DNA from: Ligula intestinalis
Taxonomy: Eukaryota; Platyhelminthes; Cestoda; Diphyllobothriidea; Diphyllobothriidae
DNA: 64,000 nucleotides
Reading direction: 5' to 3'
NCBI GenBank assembly: GCA_036362985.1
Contig: JAYGXS010000002.1
Coordinates: 94,501,011-94,565,010 of the forward strand
Shown: positions 44,831-56,284 of the stretch, in pieces
Layout: the number at the start of each line of letters is the position of its first letter
Position numbering within the stretch: the first letter of the stretch is position 1
The notes under the pieces: generated by a model
What the model was told of the DNA's origin: nothing
Seen by the model: the letters and a program-made list of their open reading frames with translations, nothing else
Databases searched by the model: none
Program-made: the position numbers and the translations under genes

Positions 44831-44984
44831 AGTTCTCCTGATTTCTTAGTCATATATTGTCAGCCTATCTTTCAAACGTTTTTTTCCTGACTCATGGAAT
44901 ATATATATTGTCCTTCCAGTCTTCAAGTCAAGATCTCTCTCGGATGTAAATAATTGTCGAGGCGTTCATGAAACCCCAGCTCCA

Positions 44985-45375
44985 CAAAATTCCTTGAAAA
45001 TATTATTTTACATAAAATTCTTGACTTTTGCATGGAAAATAAACTATTAACTCCTCACAGCATGGGTTTTTATCTGGAAGATCATACAGAAGCTGTCACT
45101 TGGCTTTTCTTAACCTCGTTACTTTACTTCATAATGAACACCTAAGCAAAGCTTTTGAAAAGATGCCGCATAGGCGTCTGCTAGGGAAACTGGAAGCCCT
45201 CGGTATCCCCCCTCCTGTCCTAGATTTCATTGATTCCTACCTGTCTAAATGCAGCTAGAAGGTCTAAGTAAGTAATAACTACTCGACGACTCAGCCAATC
45301 ACGAGCGAAATTTTTCAAGACACGGCTTTAGGTCCCCTCCTTTTTATTCTTTAAATGAATGAAATTTCAACAGTA
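44985..45375 (+). pseudogene. LINE RT fragment (motifs 2a to B)
   Basis: Plus-strand broken frames read HKILDFCMENKLLTPHSMGF, SKAFEKMPHRRLLGKLEALG (motif A region), PPPVLDFIDSYLSKC, and QPITSEIFQD then LGPLLFIL (motif B region, PQGS degraded). Likely a piece of LINE family D. It faces the minus-strand LINE C that begins at 45420. Confidence 0.65.
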
Positions 45376-45419
45376 CTCACTGAACGTTCCTTAAAGACAA
45401 AGGAAAAAGGTCAAGTTTG

Positions 45420-47440
45420 ATCAATCTCTCCTGACATGGTAAGTCCCTGAGACCATGGAATATCTTTGTCGCCCTGCGTTGCACTTGTTCAAGAAGGTCC
45501 ATATCCTTCTTCAACCACGGTGTCTACACTGGCATTCCATATTCTAAACGTGGTATCACAAAGGCGCCAAATATTTTTCCGAATAGTTCAGGTGGAAAGA
45601 TTTTGAACGCTCATCTGATCCAGTGCAGGGTACTAGTTGCCTTCTGGATGGACTTTTTACAGTGCTCTGTTGGCATCAAGTTCGCGGTTGTCCATGTACC
45701 CAGGTCTTTGTGCATATCAACCTCTTTTAATGCAGTACCATTGATAAAGTAACTGTGTTTCGGCGACACTTTTCGCCCCGGGCTTATGTGTAGAACCAGA
45801 CAATTGGATATGTTGAAGTAAAGAAGCCTCGTGGACGACCAGATAACCAGTTTATAGATGTTCGACTGTAATCTCTTTGCATCGTCAGCGCAGCTAACTT
45901 CAGCCCATATTTTAATGTCATCCGCAAACATGACCGCTGCGCAATCAAGCTCATTGAGGCAGTCCTTTATGTAGATCAGGAATAGCAGCAGACCCAAAAC
46001 TGAGCCTTGTGGTACACCAATCTCGACCTTTGTCCATTCCGAGGTTGAGTTTCCGACAGCAACCCTCTGTTCTCTGAGGAACAATAAACTGCTGATCCAT
46101 TTATACATTTTTCCTTGAATTCCCACATCTCAAATCTTCTGTAGAGGAAGCCAGTGTGGTACACCACCGAAGGCCTTTTTGAAGTCGAAACATATGACAT
46201 CAATTGGATAGCCTTTATCTGCGGCCTTTGTCCACTTCTCCTGCGAGTAAAAAGCACTCGTAAAGCAAGAGCGTCCTGGGCGAAAGCCGTGCTGTCCATC
46301 ACATAGAATTTTGTTGCTTTCAAGGAATTCCATCAAATGCTTCTTGATAATGCGCTCCATTATTTTGCACGCGATGCAAGTTAGACTGACAGGACGGTAA
46401 TTGGTGCCATCAAGTCGTGAACCTCCCTTATAGATCGGGGGGACGTTTGCCCACTTCCATTCTTCTGGGAGTTCGCCTTCTTCAAAAGATCTTTGGAAGA
46501 TGACAGCCAGAGGTTTGCACAGTTCGTTAGCTAATTCTCTAAATGCTAGTGCAGGAATTTTGTCCGGCCCAGGTGATTTGGCAGGCTAAATTTTGAGTAA
46601 CTCGGCCCTGACCGTGTTGTGTGAAAACCCTAGGTCCTCTATTTTGGGCAATGAGGAGGAGGTTAAGGTTTCAGTTATCTGTCGATGAGCGGACGTACCG
46701 TCAGCAAAAGTTGTAGGTTCTCGGGTGTAGACGGATTCAAAGAAATCGGTGAGGAGAAAGGCTTTCATCTGGTCTTCGGTCACCAGTTGTCCATCGGCTG
46801 ATCTTAGGGCAGGGATCAGTTCCTGAGATCTCTTCGTGCTTCGTATATAGCCATACAGTATCTTCGGGTGTTCCAATGACTTGTGTAGTTTGTTCAACTC
46901 GTATTTCTTGCGCAGTTTAGTAGATTCGCTTTTACAAATGTTAAGTTGTTGCTTATACTCCCGTCAGTGTTTTTCGGAACCAATTAGCCTGTAACGCCTG
47001 CAGAAGGGGTTTTTTTTGAAAGCGGCTTGCAAGTTTGAGTTCATCCACTTCGAGCGAGTTGTACTAGTCTTTCTTCTGAAGGGACAGTTGAGACAAACAG
47101 TTCTTTTCAGCGTCGATCTAAAGGTCATCCACTGTTAATTTGCTCCACCTCGGAGGTCTGTTTCCCATGATACATCTGACATTCCTCTTCTCATAATTGG
47201 GTATTCGTCCTTCAAAATATTACTTTTCTATATATCGGAGAAATAGGTTTGGAGAACAACGAGTACTCGAAATACAGCATAATGTGGTCACTTGACCCTA
47301 CTGGTCAATCACAGTTTCCTCCTCTTGGGTAAAGATAAGGTAAAGACAGTTCGACTGCTGTCCCTCCCTAGCCCGCATTTCAAACGTGACAATCTGGCAG
47401 AGCAGTTTATCAGTGGCCCATTATAGTAGTTTGTGATTGA
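45420..47440 (-). mobile_element. CR1-like LINE C, RT with partial endonuclease
   Basis: Minus-strand pieces: endonuclease remnant (about 47440-47100), linker (46897-46586), RT N-terminal part with MERIIKKHLMEFLESNKI, GQHGFRPGRSCFTSAFY and VICFDFKKAFGGVPH (46360-46130, motif A), then 46126-45611 with GVPQGSVLGLLLFLIYIKD (motif B) and MFADDIKIW (motif C), thumb motifs and LGTWTTANL. RT catalytic aspartates are present but frames are broken near 46570 and 46130. The 3' part runs to about 45420. 5' truncated. Confidence 0.8.
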
Positions 47441-47452
47441 AGTTGTCTGGTC

Positions 47453-47493
47453 CATTGTAGGTCCATTTGTAGGTCCATTGTAGGTCCATTTGT
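47453..47493. repeat. GTAGGTCCATT minisatellite
   Basis: Four 11-12 bp units of TGTAGGTCCATT type, near the truncated 5' end of LINE C. Confidence 0.7.
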
Positions 47494-47579
47494 TTTGATC
47501 AAGCAAAGCATCCTGGAGCCACAATCTTCTTGAGAAGTTTAATCTTAGAACGGTCTACGATAAAAGATTTCTGTCTAGA

Positions 47580-49430
47580 TTAAAAGAATATGCTAGCATT
47601 ATCACCTCACGCGGATCGCATTTCTGCAAAGGCAGCACAAATATGCGGTTTTATATCACATAATTTGTTCCTACCGGAATTAAAGTTAAAACTGTACCGC
47701 ATGTTTGTTCTCCCTAAGCCAGAATACTGTTGTCCCCCTTTGGTATTATGAACGCGTGTGACCGCAGTAAGATTCCAAAGGTTCAGAGAGTCTTTATTAA
47801 TAATCTTTTTTTATCGTTCTAGATGCAGTATTTCTTATACGGAGCGATGTCAGTTAGGGAACACTAAATTTTATGTGTAAGGAGACTCGAAGCCGGTATA
47901 CGCTTCCTGTTTCGCGTTAAAATAGCTATAACCTTCCACAAATTAACGTCCTCACTCTGATAAACCGACTTTACGCCACTCGTAACTTGTTCCTTCTACT
48001 TTCATGACCCCTTAGCTCCACACCTAACCATTCTCGTTTTTTGCCTATAAGTATGCTTTCATTTGGAACATTCTTTGGCTTGAAATTCGGTTGCCGTCTA
48101 AATTACGCATTTTCAAAGGCAAATAACGCAAAAATTTAAATTTGGATGAAGTAAAGTCCTCACTTTCTGTTTGCTTCCCAAGCACGCAACTTGTAAACTT
48201 TGAACGGGTACCTCTGTATTTGAGGCTCTTCCCAAGATAGTAAAGTGGTCTCTAAATATGTGTATATTTCCTCCTGCAAAGTCAAGCATCATTTCTAAAT
48301 GATGAAAACTGTTCCCCGTTTTGCTAATACAAGCGAAAATGTGAGTCAGAGGAAGTAATTGAGATTTAGAAGACGACAAGATAGTTGGGACAATATTCTG
48401 ATTAGCCTAACGTTTCGAAATCCGTCAGTGGCGCTGTCGATGATCATCGCGGGACCTCACGCTGTCGCCAACTTGTCGGTGGACTCTATAGTCTGGTAGT
48501 TTGCATCTTGGTGATGCTTCCGTGACTTCTACGTTCCCCTTCTCGTTTCGACCCCGTGGTACCTGATGAGCGGTTTTGTAGGGACTTTATCACTACAAAT
48601 ATACAAAAACGTCTTAGTAAATACGCAATGGAAAACTTTCGAGGGTATACTAACTGCTAATAAGGGATTTACTAGACTATTCTAGTGGAAAAGTCGTAAA
48701 ATCCAGTAAAGAGATTGACGGTGAAGATTAGAAATGATACAACTCACTTAGATCCTTCTCGATCCTAGCCGGCAGTAGTCAAGTAGTCGACTTGCCAAAG
48801 GATAACTCTGCGAGGACTGGGATCCAAGTTCGTTGGGCTGTGAGTTGCAAAAATGGGGAGAAAACCCGTTTGCAAATTGTCGCTGGATTCTCCTGGAGCC
48901 CGAGAGTGATCACCAGAGAGGTGTCGTTGAAGGGCAAAATAAACAGCGGCAGGTGAGGAGAGAGTTGAGCCGTGGAGAGTGATTAGCATGATAGCTGCTA
49001 GCACGCGTCAAAACCGAAAGTGTTGTATTTTGTTGTAACAAAATTGGTTATTGATAAATTTAAACAACACATAAGTAGGGCCAAGAGCCCACAGTTTCTT
49101 TCCCCTCACGACCTGATGACCCTTGACAGTCGATTGATGTAAATGTACTTTAACTAGCCCCCTTTTGTTGCTGTTTCTTATCTCTGAAAATGAAATTCTG
49201 TAAGAATTCGAAAACTGAAGATGATAAACAAATTGATCCGGTGCTCGACCATTCTTCTTTCTTACACATCACTGATTACTGCCCTGAAAGGAAAATTTAT
49301 ACCTACATTGTTACAAATTTGTATATTTCATCGGCACACTTTGTCAAAATTTGATCTTCGTACTAAATTTGCTAAGATATTGCGTAGCTGGCAGTAACAA
49401 ATATAAATTACACAATTAGAAATTTAGGAT
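47580..49430 (+). mobile_element. LINE family D, RT C-terminus and 3' UTR, copy 3
   Basis: LSPHADRISAKAA, ICGFISHNLFLPELKLKL, MFVLPKPEYCCP and KVQRVFINN are visible (47600-47815), then 3' sequence shared with 36500-36960, interrupted at about 48330-48465 by a hammerhead-type module. The end near 49420 (CAAATATAAATTAC) matches 32960. Non-coding. Confidence 0.65.
48335..48465 (-). repeat. PLE hammerhead-type module inside LINE D
   Basis: AGCGAAAATGTGAGTCAGAG, GGAAGTAATTGAGA, GGGACAATATTC, CCTAACGTTTCGAAA follow the layout of the module at 15843-15957. On the minus strand GAAACGTTAGG is present, but the CTGATGA box is degraded to CGATGA. The LINE D copy at 36.3-36.96 kb lacks the module at the same place. 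Confidence 0.5.
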
Positions 49431-50150
49431 GGGCAAATGGTTTTACTAAACTGAACTCCAGGTGGGGAGGTTAATAGATTGCGAACGCTACAGCTGAACT
49501 GCACGCCTTGGTGGGTGTACAATCAATGTCGTTCACGATTTATAATCCTAGACTATAGTCACGTTTTCCCGCATTAAATCCTTTACTGAATCCTCTAATC
49601 ACCCTTCACACATCTTACTGCTTGTCTTTTCGTGCTACGCATTAGCTCAGGTTTGCGGTTAGTAATCTCTTTGGATGCCTGGGTAAGGCCTTCGTTAAGG
49701 AACTGCTGGGTGGGTTGTGCCTGCAGTAGATAGCTGTTCACGGATCTAAGCGCGTATTGAAGTACGAATATGATATTATTTGGTTAGCTGCATGTAGTTG
49801 TAGAGGTTCTGTTTGTTTGAAAGCGCACAGCACTTGGCATGGTCGTGATTATGTATGATTCAGCTGACTTTGCTTATGCCGCGGAGGGGACCTCTGTACC
49901 CACGACAATCTGCGGCAATGATCAAGGTGCAACTTGGGCAGCAAACCGAAAATCTGCATCGCTGGCGCCTTTACGTGGGCGGTGGTGCCTTTTTTGGGAG
50001 TAGGTGACGAAGAAAGTGCCCAAGCCATCACAAACTTTTTGCCGAGGTCACTATCGCGCATCCTATGGAAGTTTAGCATGCCCGGCCAAATGTGCAGTCG
50101 ACTTAATTTTTCACTTGACTCTAGTATTAGCACCCGTTAACCAGGTGTCA
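49431..50150. other. Unassigned stretch
   Basis: No recognised gene or repeat. A 94-codon minus frame at 49849-50133 might belong with the candidate gene at 50158-50479 but no splice link was established. Confidence 0.3.
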
Positions 50151-50157
50151 TTGGATG

Positions 50158-50479
50158 CTAAAAACAGGTTTTTGTAGAGAGCAAGCATTTCCGCCTAGAG
50201 AAGATGGAAGAATTTTTGTCACTTGCAGTGGTCGTATTAGCAGCTGGAGCAGTTTTAGCATTAATAATGACCAAATTTACCCTCAGTTGCACCATACTAG
50301 CTTTTGGTGGTATTTCGGTTACCAGTAAGGGTAAGGTCCCATTGAAATATGTACGACTGCCTGCTCCGGTATTCGTTGCATAAAGACTCGTACTGCTTAC
50401 CTTCAGCATCGGCTCTTGGAAAACATAACATCGCAATTGCAATTTTAAGAACAGAAAAACGAAGGCGCATAAGTACCAT
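50158..50479 (-). CDS. Candidate secreted protein, two exons (93 aa model)
   Basis: Exon 1 runs 50479-50401 and encodes MVLMRLRFSVLKIAIAMLCF followed by PRADAE, a good signal-peptide shape with cleavage expected after ADA. A 40 nt intron (50400-50361) starts GTAAGCAGTA and ends GGAGCAG. Exon 2 (50360-50158) continues in phase with SRTYFNGTLPLLVTEIPPKA and ends after CLLSTKTCF. The joined length of 282 nt is a multiple of three. Sequons NGT, NTT and NSS fit an extracellular protein. An internal donor-like AGG|GTAAAT means the model may be truncated and more exons may exist. Family unknown. It is divergently arranged with PC4 about 0.8 kb away. Confidence 0.35.
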
Positions 50480-51224
50480 CTAAATTTATAAGTTAAGCCT
50501 TGGCCTGGTGGCCCAGAACGACTGTAGCGTCATGTCAAATAGTTTTCTAGGTAATCTGCGATCACAGAACCCTCTCCACAGGTGAAATTACGTCTCAGAA
50601 CCTAGTATATTTATGCTTTCTGAACCACAATCTGACAATTGCACCTGAAAAAGCAAGCTGTACCTGTAAGTGTACTACCCGAACACCCTGGATTGGGTTC
50701 TACTGCGGCGCAAGAATACTTCATCTTCGTCCTTTCTTCCGAAGAGTTCAGCGGGCGTATTTACCATTTGGCCTACTGATGGATACAGAATGCTGTCCCC
50801 ACTCTTAATTTATCATACACCAGGTCACGAGACTGTCGGGAGCTGACACATATTTCGACCATTTGGACGTCTACCGAGAATAATATCGGTTATGTCTTCA
50901 GTTCCACCGAGAAACGTTCATCCGCACAGATCACCAGGAAATCTAAGATGTCGGCGGGAAACTTGCTGGATTACACGAGCGGCAGGGATTTCGACCTAAA
51001 TGATGTTCGATATTTAACTGAATCCTATAGTTTGGCTGTGACTAATCAGCTACTTTAAAGGGGTCTTAAAGAGGCATCCTATTATTTCCTGTTTCTATTC
51101 ACAAACTATCTCGATTATAGGAATTCACATATTTTGTCGCCGATTCCATTAAATCGTTCAGTGCACCCTCTCGCTTAGATTGAGAAGGGTTAATTTCCTT
51201 GTCTTGGTATCTTTCAATACTTTG

Positions 51225-51232
51225 TGACGTCA
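51225..51232. promoter_or_regulatory. Perfect CRE palindrome TGACGTCA upstream of PC4
   Basis: TGACGTCA lies 64 bp upstream of the PC4 ATG. This octamer binds CREB/ATF bZIP factors in animals. It may be in the promoter or, if the AG at 51291 is a splice acceptor, in an upstream intron or outron. Confidence 0.35.
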
Positions 51233-51295
51233 TATTCGTCTCCTGCTCACCCAACTGGCTCTCAAGGGATTACTTCTCATTCTATCCTTCAGATC

Positions 51296-54200
51296 ATGTC
51301 TGCCAGCAAGAGGAAGTCAGCGGCTGAAGATGACCTCTCGGATGCTTCTTTATCTAGTCTGGAGGTGAGGCTTACCCTAATACTCTATCTACTTGCTTTC
51401 TCAGGATAAACCACCCAAAAAGCAGACCAAGTCGGGGACTTCTACGGCAAAACTGCCGGATGTTAGGAGAGAAACTTCTGCCAATGGTGACAAATTAATC
51501 GATTTGACCGGAAAGAAATACGTTACTGTCCGTAATTTTAAAGGTCGCGTTTTCGTGGATATTCGGGAATACTATGAGGACAAGAGTGATGGCGGCCTAA
51601 AGCCCGGGAAAAAAGGTTCATTGCTTATTGTCACTGCACTTTTTTCGACCTTTCCCCCATAGTTCACTTGCATGGTTAGATCAGGCTGACGCTTTTTGGG
51701 GTCTGTGGCTTTTTTTTCAGGCCAAATTTTGATTTGGCCACTGTGGGTGTGGGTTGATTTTATTGCGTATTGTTCGCAAGGGCGTGTTCCTGTTTCTGCA
51801 TCCACGTGAACAATTATGTCCGTTATACGCTCCACAGCATTGTAGGCCCCGAAATTAGAACTTTCGCCCAAATAGCTGATTTCGGTGGTTAACTCTGAAT
51901 GCGTGTTACTTAGTTAAAATGTGCTACGTAGGAATAAACACTGTTTTCAATGTGGTAGAAGCTTGTTCAAGCGCTTTGAAGCCGATAAATTCGTAAAACG
52001 CCTTGCTAACTAAAACTTCACAGGTCTTTTCTCTAGGTCGTCCGAGTACTTTAAACATTTTCAGTGTGTAGGCGACAGACCTGACCATTATATCGGATGC
52101 GACAAGGCTTCACAGCCCAACCAGTTCAGCTCGTGAATGTTTCACTTGAAAATTTTAACCGGAATGGGAATATTTCGGTTTCCTGGATAATTTTAGCTGA
52201 TTACGCTCTTGAAGTGATTGATTTGTCGTCTTCGAGGCACTTAAAACGTCCGCATAAAACCACCAGGAAGTAACTGAGAAGAAGTTAATGCGATCAGTTG
52301 GACTTCAACTTTAGCTTATAACGCTCATGAAGTGCTTGATTTATCGTCTAACATGCAGTTATGACGTCCACATAAAACCACCAAACGGTAATCCTGCCTT
52401 CTAGCAATATAAATTAGCCGACACAGACGAAGCTTCGAGTGTCAGGAAGTAATTGAGAAGAAGTACGTGCGATCAATTGGACTTCAGCTTTATTCACTTG
52501 ATCTTTTGGGTTCTTTTTTGAACCCATAATCAAAGAGGGTAGCAAAAAACGGGTACTTCGTGCATAGGCTTTTGCTGTATTTATATGCTACGGTTGTTAT
52601 GCTGCGGTATACCTATGAGTGTTAATGGTTCCTCCCCTATCTAAGATAGTTACCCGCTTTTGCGCTACTGGCTCAATGGCCGACTGACTGCTGAACTTTC
52701 ATCGCTCGTACCGGATTTCGGCGTGATAATTACTCGGCCATCTAGCTCACTGGCACTGGCTTTGGAAGACGTCTTTCTATATCGATATTCATCTCCTGTA
52801 ACATTTATAAAGTCCCCTACATGATTTTTGAGAAAGCAAGGTGCAATCAGTTCCTCAGACTTTGCGACCGGTGAACGCCTATCTACCAATCAAAACCGAT
52901 CAAGACAAGACAAGGAGCCCGTGGCTCATTGGCTAGGGCGTTAAACTTCTAGCCAGTGGTCCACGATGTCAAGCTGTTGGGTTTGCACAACCTGGGGTCT
53001 GGTATGACTGGCTGAAGACAGGAATGTCGTCTCCTTGTTTTTTTTTGCAGTAAGGTTCTTCTAGCTATAATATTAACCTCTATGTGGTGGCTGGCGGGTC
53101 TCGAGAGTGACTTGTGTGTCCCGAAACACGATCAGTTAGTGCCCATCTATCCTATTCAGACTTCGTCTGCTAGCCAGTTCTCAAGCGTGCTTTGTGTATT
53201 TGTGCGAACAATCTCGAGGAAATGCGTACACAATGAGCCCACTGCCGCTATTTATTCTGTACTCGGCTCGGAAGTTTACAGGCCTTACATATACCTTAGT
53301 GTTACCAGGCCGAATACAAAATACCCAGTTATAGGGGACGATAGCCCTGAGACCAGAATATCGAAGTACTCGAACCGTGTGTCTTACCCAAGCAATGAAA
53401 ATGCATATGAAAACTGGAAAGCCTCACGGCTGTTTACATCCAACCACTGCAGGCCTAATTTACACTCTGTCATGATTTTATTGAGAAGAAACAAAAGTAC
53501 CCTTTTATCCTTTCAATGTGTTAGTCACCTTAGGAGGACTTTTACTCGTTCGTTCCCCCGAAACAAATTGCCGTGTGATGCGCCAAATTGCTTTGTAATT
53601 TGTTTAAGGAGACTGATCGTTACTGCTTTGCTGAAGGCTCATGTGGCATCATTGAACTGTTTCATGCAGCATTAGCTTACCATTGCATCGATCCCACTGG
53701 CCTGCTGTTTAGCATCAAGACAAGCTTTAATGCGTCAGGGTCTGATAAATGACCTTTATTTTGGACAAAGCATTTGCGCAGTTGCTGCTTTCTGAAGGGC
53801 TCTGTTAAGTATATTTCGTCCTCTCAAAGCATGCATGCGCCGACCAATCAATAATTTAACGTTTTGCAAGGCTGCAATAGCGTGAGTCGTGCTCACAATC
53901 ATATCACATGCGGTATGCGCATCTAGGGGCTGAGACCAGCAAAATAATGATTTACTTTTGCACGGCAGCTGCCTGAGTAGTTTACATCAAATATAACCAA
54001 GTGGATGCTTGTTCGTATAGTATCCTCCAAATAGAACCAAAGGCGGCCTGCAACTAGGTAGTGAAATAAAGTGAAAACGACTAGCTAAACCAGTAGACCA
54101 TGCAGTAGGTAAAAGCCTTGACAGACCTCTAGATTTATAAAGAACAGTTCCACAAAAAGTCACTTAGATCATCTTCGGGCAAAAAAGCATGTCCTTCGAG

Positions 54201-56119
54201 AAGATATGCGTATTAAAACAATGTTATGTCGCAGATTAAGAGAATTGGCAGGACCTACTTGCCTTTGCCTTACAATAATAATAATGATAATAATAATAAT
54301 CTGAGTCTACGCCTAGGTGTGCACCATAACCCCACACGTGTGGCATTTGCTATATATGAACGCCTAAATAACGTGTGGTGTGCCCTCAGCTAGCTTTCGT
54401 GTTGATGCAGTGCATCTACAGCATGGTTAATTGTAGGGGGCTATCCTCCCAAAAAAACATTGCCCTGAACACACTGTCGCTTGCCATGGTCAAAAAACCG
54501 GATTCTCATTGGCATGCATTCGCCGGGGTAATGACTGGCCGAAGAGTGCATGAATAATCCCGACTCACATGTTGTCTATGTACCTACGCTTTCTTACTCT
54601 GTAACCGGTTGGCGAAAGAAGTAAATACTGTTGGTCATATAAAGTTATTGGAAAGTTTCCGTAACAAAACACGAAACTTTCACATGGGTGCCAACAGTGA
54701 TTCAGCCTGGCTGAGTACTCAATCATTTGTCTTTGAGATAGGCACAGGAAAACGAAGTCAAAATTGCGTGTTCCAGCTGGTTGTTATCTTCTTCCTCCAT
54801 TGTAAATTGTATGTCCGGGAGGGTGCTGTTACGAAGTTTTTTTTTAACGTAAGCAATTGAACGGTTCCATGATGACGAGCCCATACGGAGCCCAGAAGCT
54901 CGGTCTGTGGTGTAGGAAGACCGTTGTTGTAGTCCTACAACGGGCAGGTCTCAGTTTTTCCCTTTGCATCGACAAGTTTCTGCTTATTGCAGACCTGAGT
55001 CAAGACCTCTATTTTGCAGGTCTTGCTTTCTGAGCCTCTAATCAGTTGAATAAACAGAACTAGCTGATGAATTCTTGCAGACCGATAAGTTCTTGTGGAC
55101 CAACTATTGCGACCCGTGCCTGGTGCTTGACCACTGATGCCTGGAGACCATTCTGCGAGTTAAGTTTATTGACTTTATCTCGAATGAGACAGTTCGTACC
55201 CGCTGCTATCGTATCGCGAGGATATCTCAGGCCATTCAAGAAAGGCGACTGAGGTTGTTTGGACCCGTTCTCAGTCGTCCGCCCCATAAGCTTAGCTATG
55301 CTGCCCTCGACCCGGCACCGCAACCCACCTGGGGGCGTCGAAGAGGAGGGCAACTAAAGACTTGGATCGACACCGTCCGCCAAGATATGGAAGCAGTTCT
55401 TGGACCTTCTATCTTCGGTCTCCGTCGCTGGAGAAGAAACTGTATGGAGCTATCCAGTTCCGCTGTCGCCAATCGTCACGCATGGAGAGGAACCGTCCGT
55501 GACATCATTGAGGCCGGCTAGATCAGGCGTAATCACAACCGTAACAAGTAGAAGTACTTTTAATTAGCACGAACTTTGAGTTTGCCCAGCTGTTGCCCCG
55601 AAAGCCCGAACCAGAGATTAAGAGAATTCAATCGGTCAGGAAAAGAAATGTATTCACGCAGAACACGTCAAGTAAGTCACTTTTACAAAGAGGGCTGTGG
55701 AGTATTTATTCAGTCCGCTACATGAGCAGGCGTTAGCGACAAGGAAACAATCGATAGCTATGGTGCGCGTACTCATGAAAGTGGCGTGAGTTGCACACAG
55801 GGCCTTTCTGTAAGATAAGTAATCGTGAGAATCGCCACATTCCCTACACTAACTGACCAAGCAAAACAGTTTCCACTAACGTAGGAAGACTTCTAAGTAA
55901 TTGTAATTCGAAACCAGTCTAATTGTCGTATTTTGGTCAGATCGGTGGCCGTCGTTCTTGTTTTCCCACATCAAAAATGTGAACGTGATCCTCTAAAGTA
56001 GCCTAATTTTTTTAATCCCCTGCTTTTTTGTGTTTTCAGGCATTTCATTGAACGTGGAACAGTGGGAGAAACTGATAGAAGTTATGGACGTTTTGAATGC
56101 GGATATCAAGAAAATGTAA
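51296..56119 (+). CDS. SUB1: Transcriptional coactivator p15 (PC4/SUB1)
   Basis: PC4 is a nuclear single-stranded-DNA-binding coactivator that helps RNA polymerase II initiation and genome maintenance. Exons are 51296-51364, 51405-51615 and 56040-56119, with a 40 nt phase-0 intron and a 4,424 nt phase-1 intron, both GT-AG. The product is 119 aa (human 127). Residues 1-55 are a Ser/Lys/acidic tail. Residues 60-119 are the ssDNA-binding domain, with [20 protein letters not shown], then LKPGKKG, then across the last junction [16 protein letters not shown]. These match the human order VRDFKGKVLIDIREY, KPGRKG, ISL..EQW. The start is the first ATG of an open frame. It follows a pyrimidine tract and CAG (AG at 51291-51292), so the mRNA may begin with a spliced leader or an upstream exon. 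Intron 2 holds SINE, PLE-module and RTE-like sequences. A poly(A) signal follows at 56253. Confidence 0.93.
52140..52620 (+). repeat. PLE-end modules in PC4 intron 2
   Basis: Three related units: 52195-52260, 52265-52390 and 52440-52620. They share AGGAAGTAA.TGAGAAGAAG, TGCGATCA.TTGGACTTCA, and CTC.TGAAGTG.TTGATTT.TCGTC. The last unit aligns with 16130-16300. No intact hammerhead boxes. Confidence 0.5.
52914..53048 (+). repeat. tRNA-Arg-derived SINE, copy 1
   Basis: GAGCCCGTGGCTCATTGGCT and AGGGCGTTAAACTTCTAGCC are a tRNA-like head with an anticodon region like tRNA-Arg(TCT). A body with TGGGGTCTGGTATGACTGGC and a T-rich end follow. It pairs with the better-preserved head at 59262. It lies in PC4 intron 2. 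Confidence 0.5.
53049..55005. other. PC4 intron 2, unassigned part
   Basis: It contains a 197-codon plus frame at 53082-53675 without known motifs, a (TAA)n-like tract at 54275-54303 and otherwise nothing recognised. Confidence 0.35.
55010..55560 (+). mobile_element. RTE-like LINE C-terminal fragment
   Basis: The frame from about 55182 to 55521 reads [40 protein letters not shown], then [57 protein letters not shown] and stop. This is the characteristic C-terminus of flatworm endonuclease-RT elements of the RTE type. About 110 bases upstream, in another frame, [10 protein letters not shown] resembles the preceding RT segment. 5' truncated, same strand as PC4, inside its second intron. Confidence 0.8.
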
Positions 56120-56252
56120 ACTATTCCGTTCCGTTTTTGAACACTCCCGGTTTTGTGTATACTTTTCGCTCTCTTTGTGAAGATTCTTATATGCCGAACT
56201 TTTGTTACTGTACGCCTTTGTGAATTTTTACTAGACCTGGGCCGCAAATCCG

Positions 56253-56258
56253 AATAAA
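56253..56258 (+). promoter_or_regulatory. PC4 poly(A) signal
   Basis: AATAAA 134 nt after the PC4 stop codon. It is the only one before unrelated sequence begins. Confidence 0.65.
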
Positions 56259-56284
56259 GCAGTCTCAGACAATCAATTTGTCAA

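Noticed and set aside
53082..53675. 197-codon plus-strand frame in PC4 intron 2
   Set aside because: No recognisable domain, no splice partners found, and it lies inside a repeat-rich intron.
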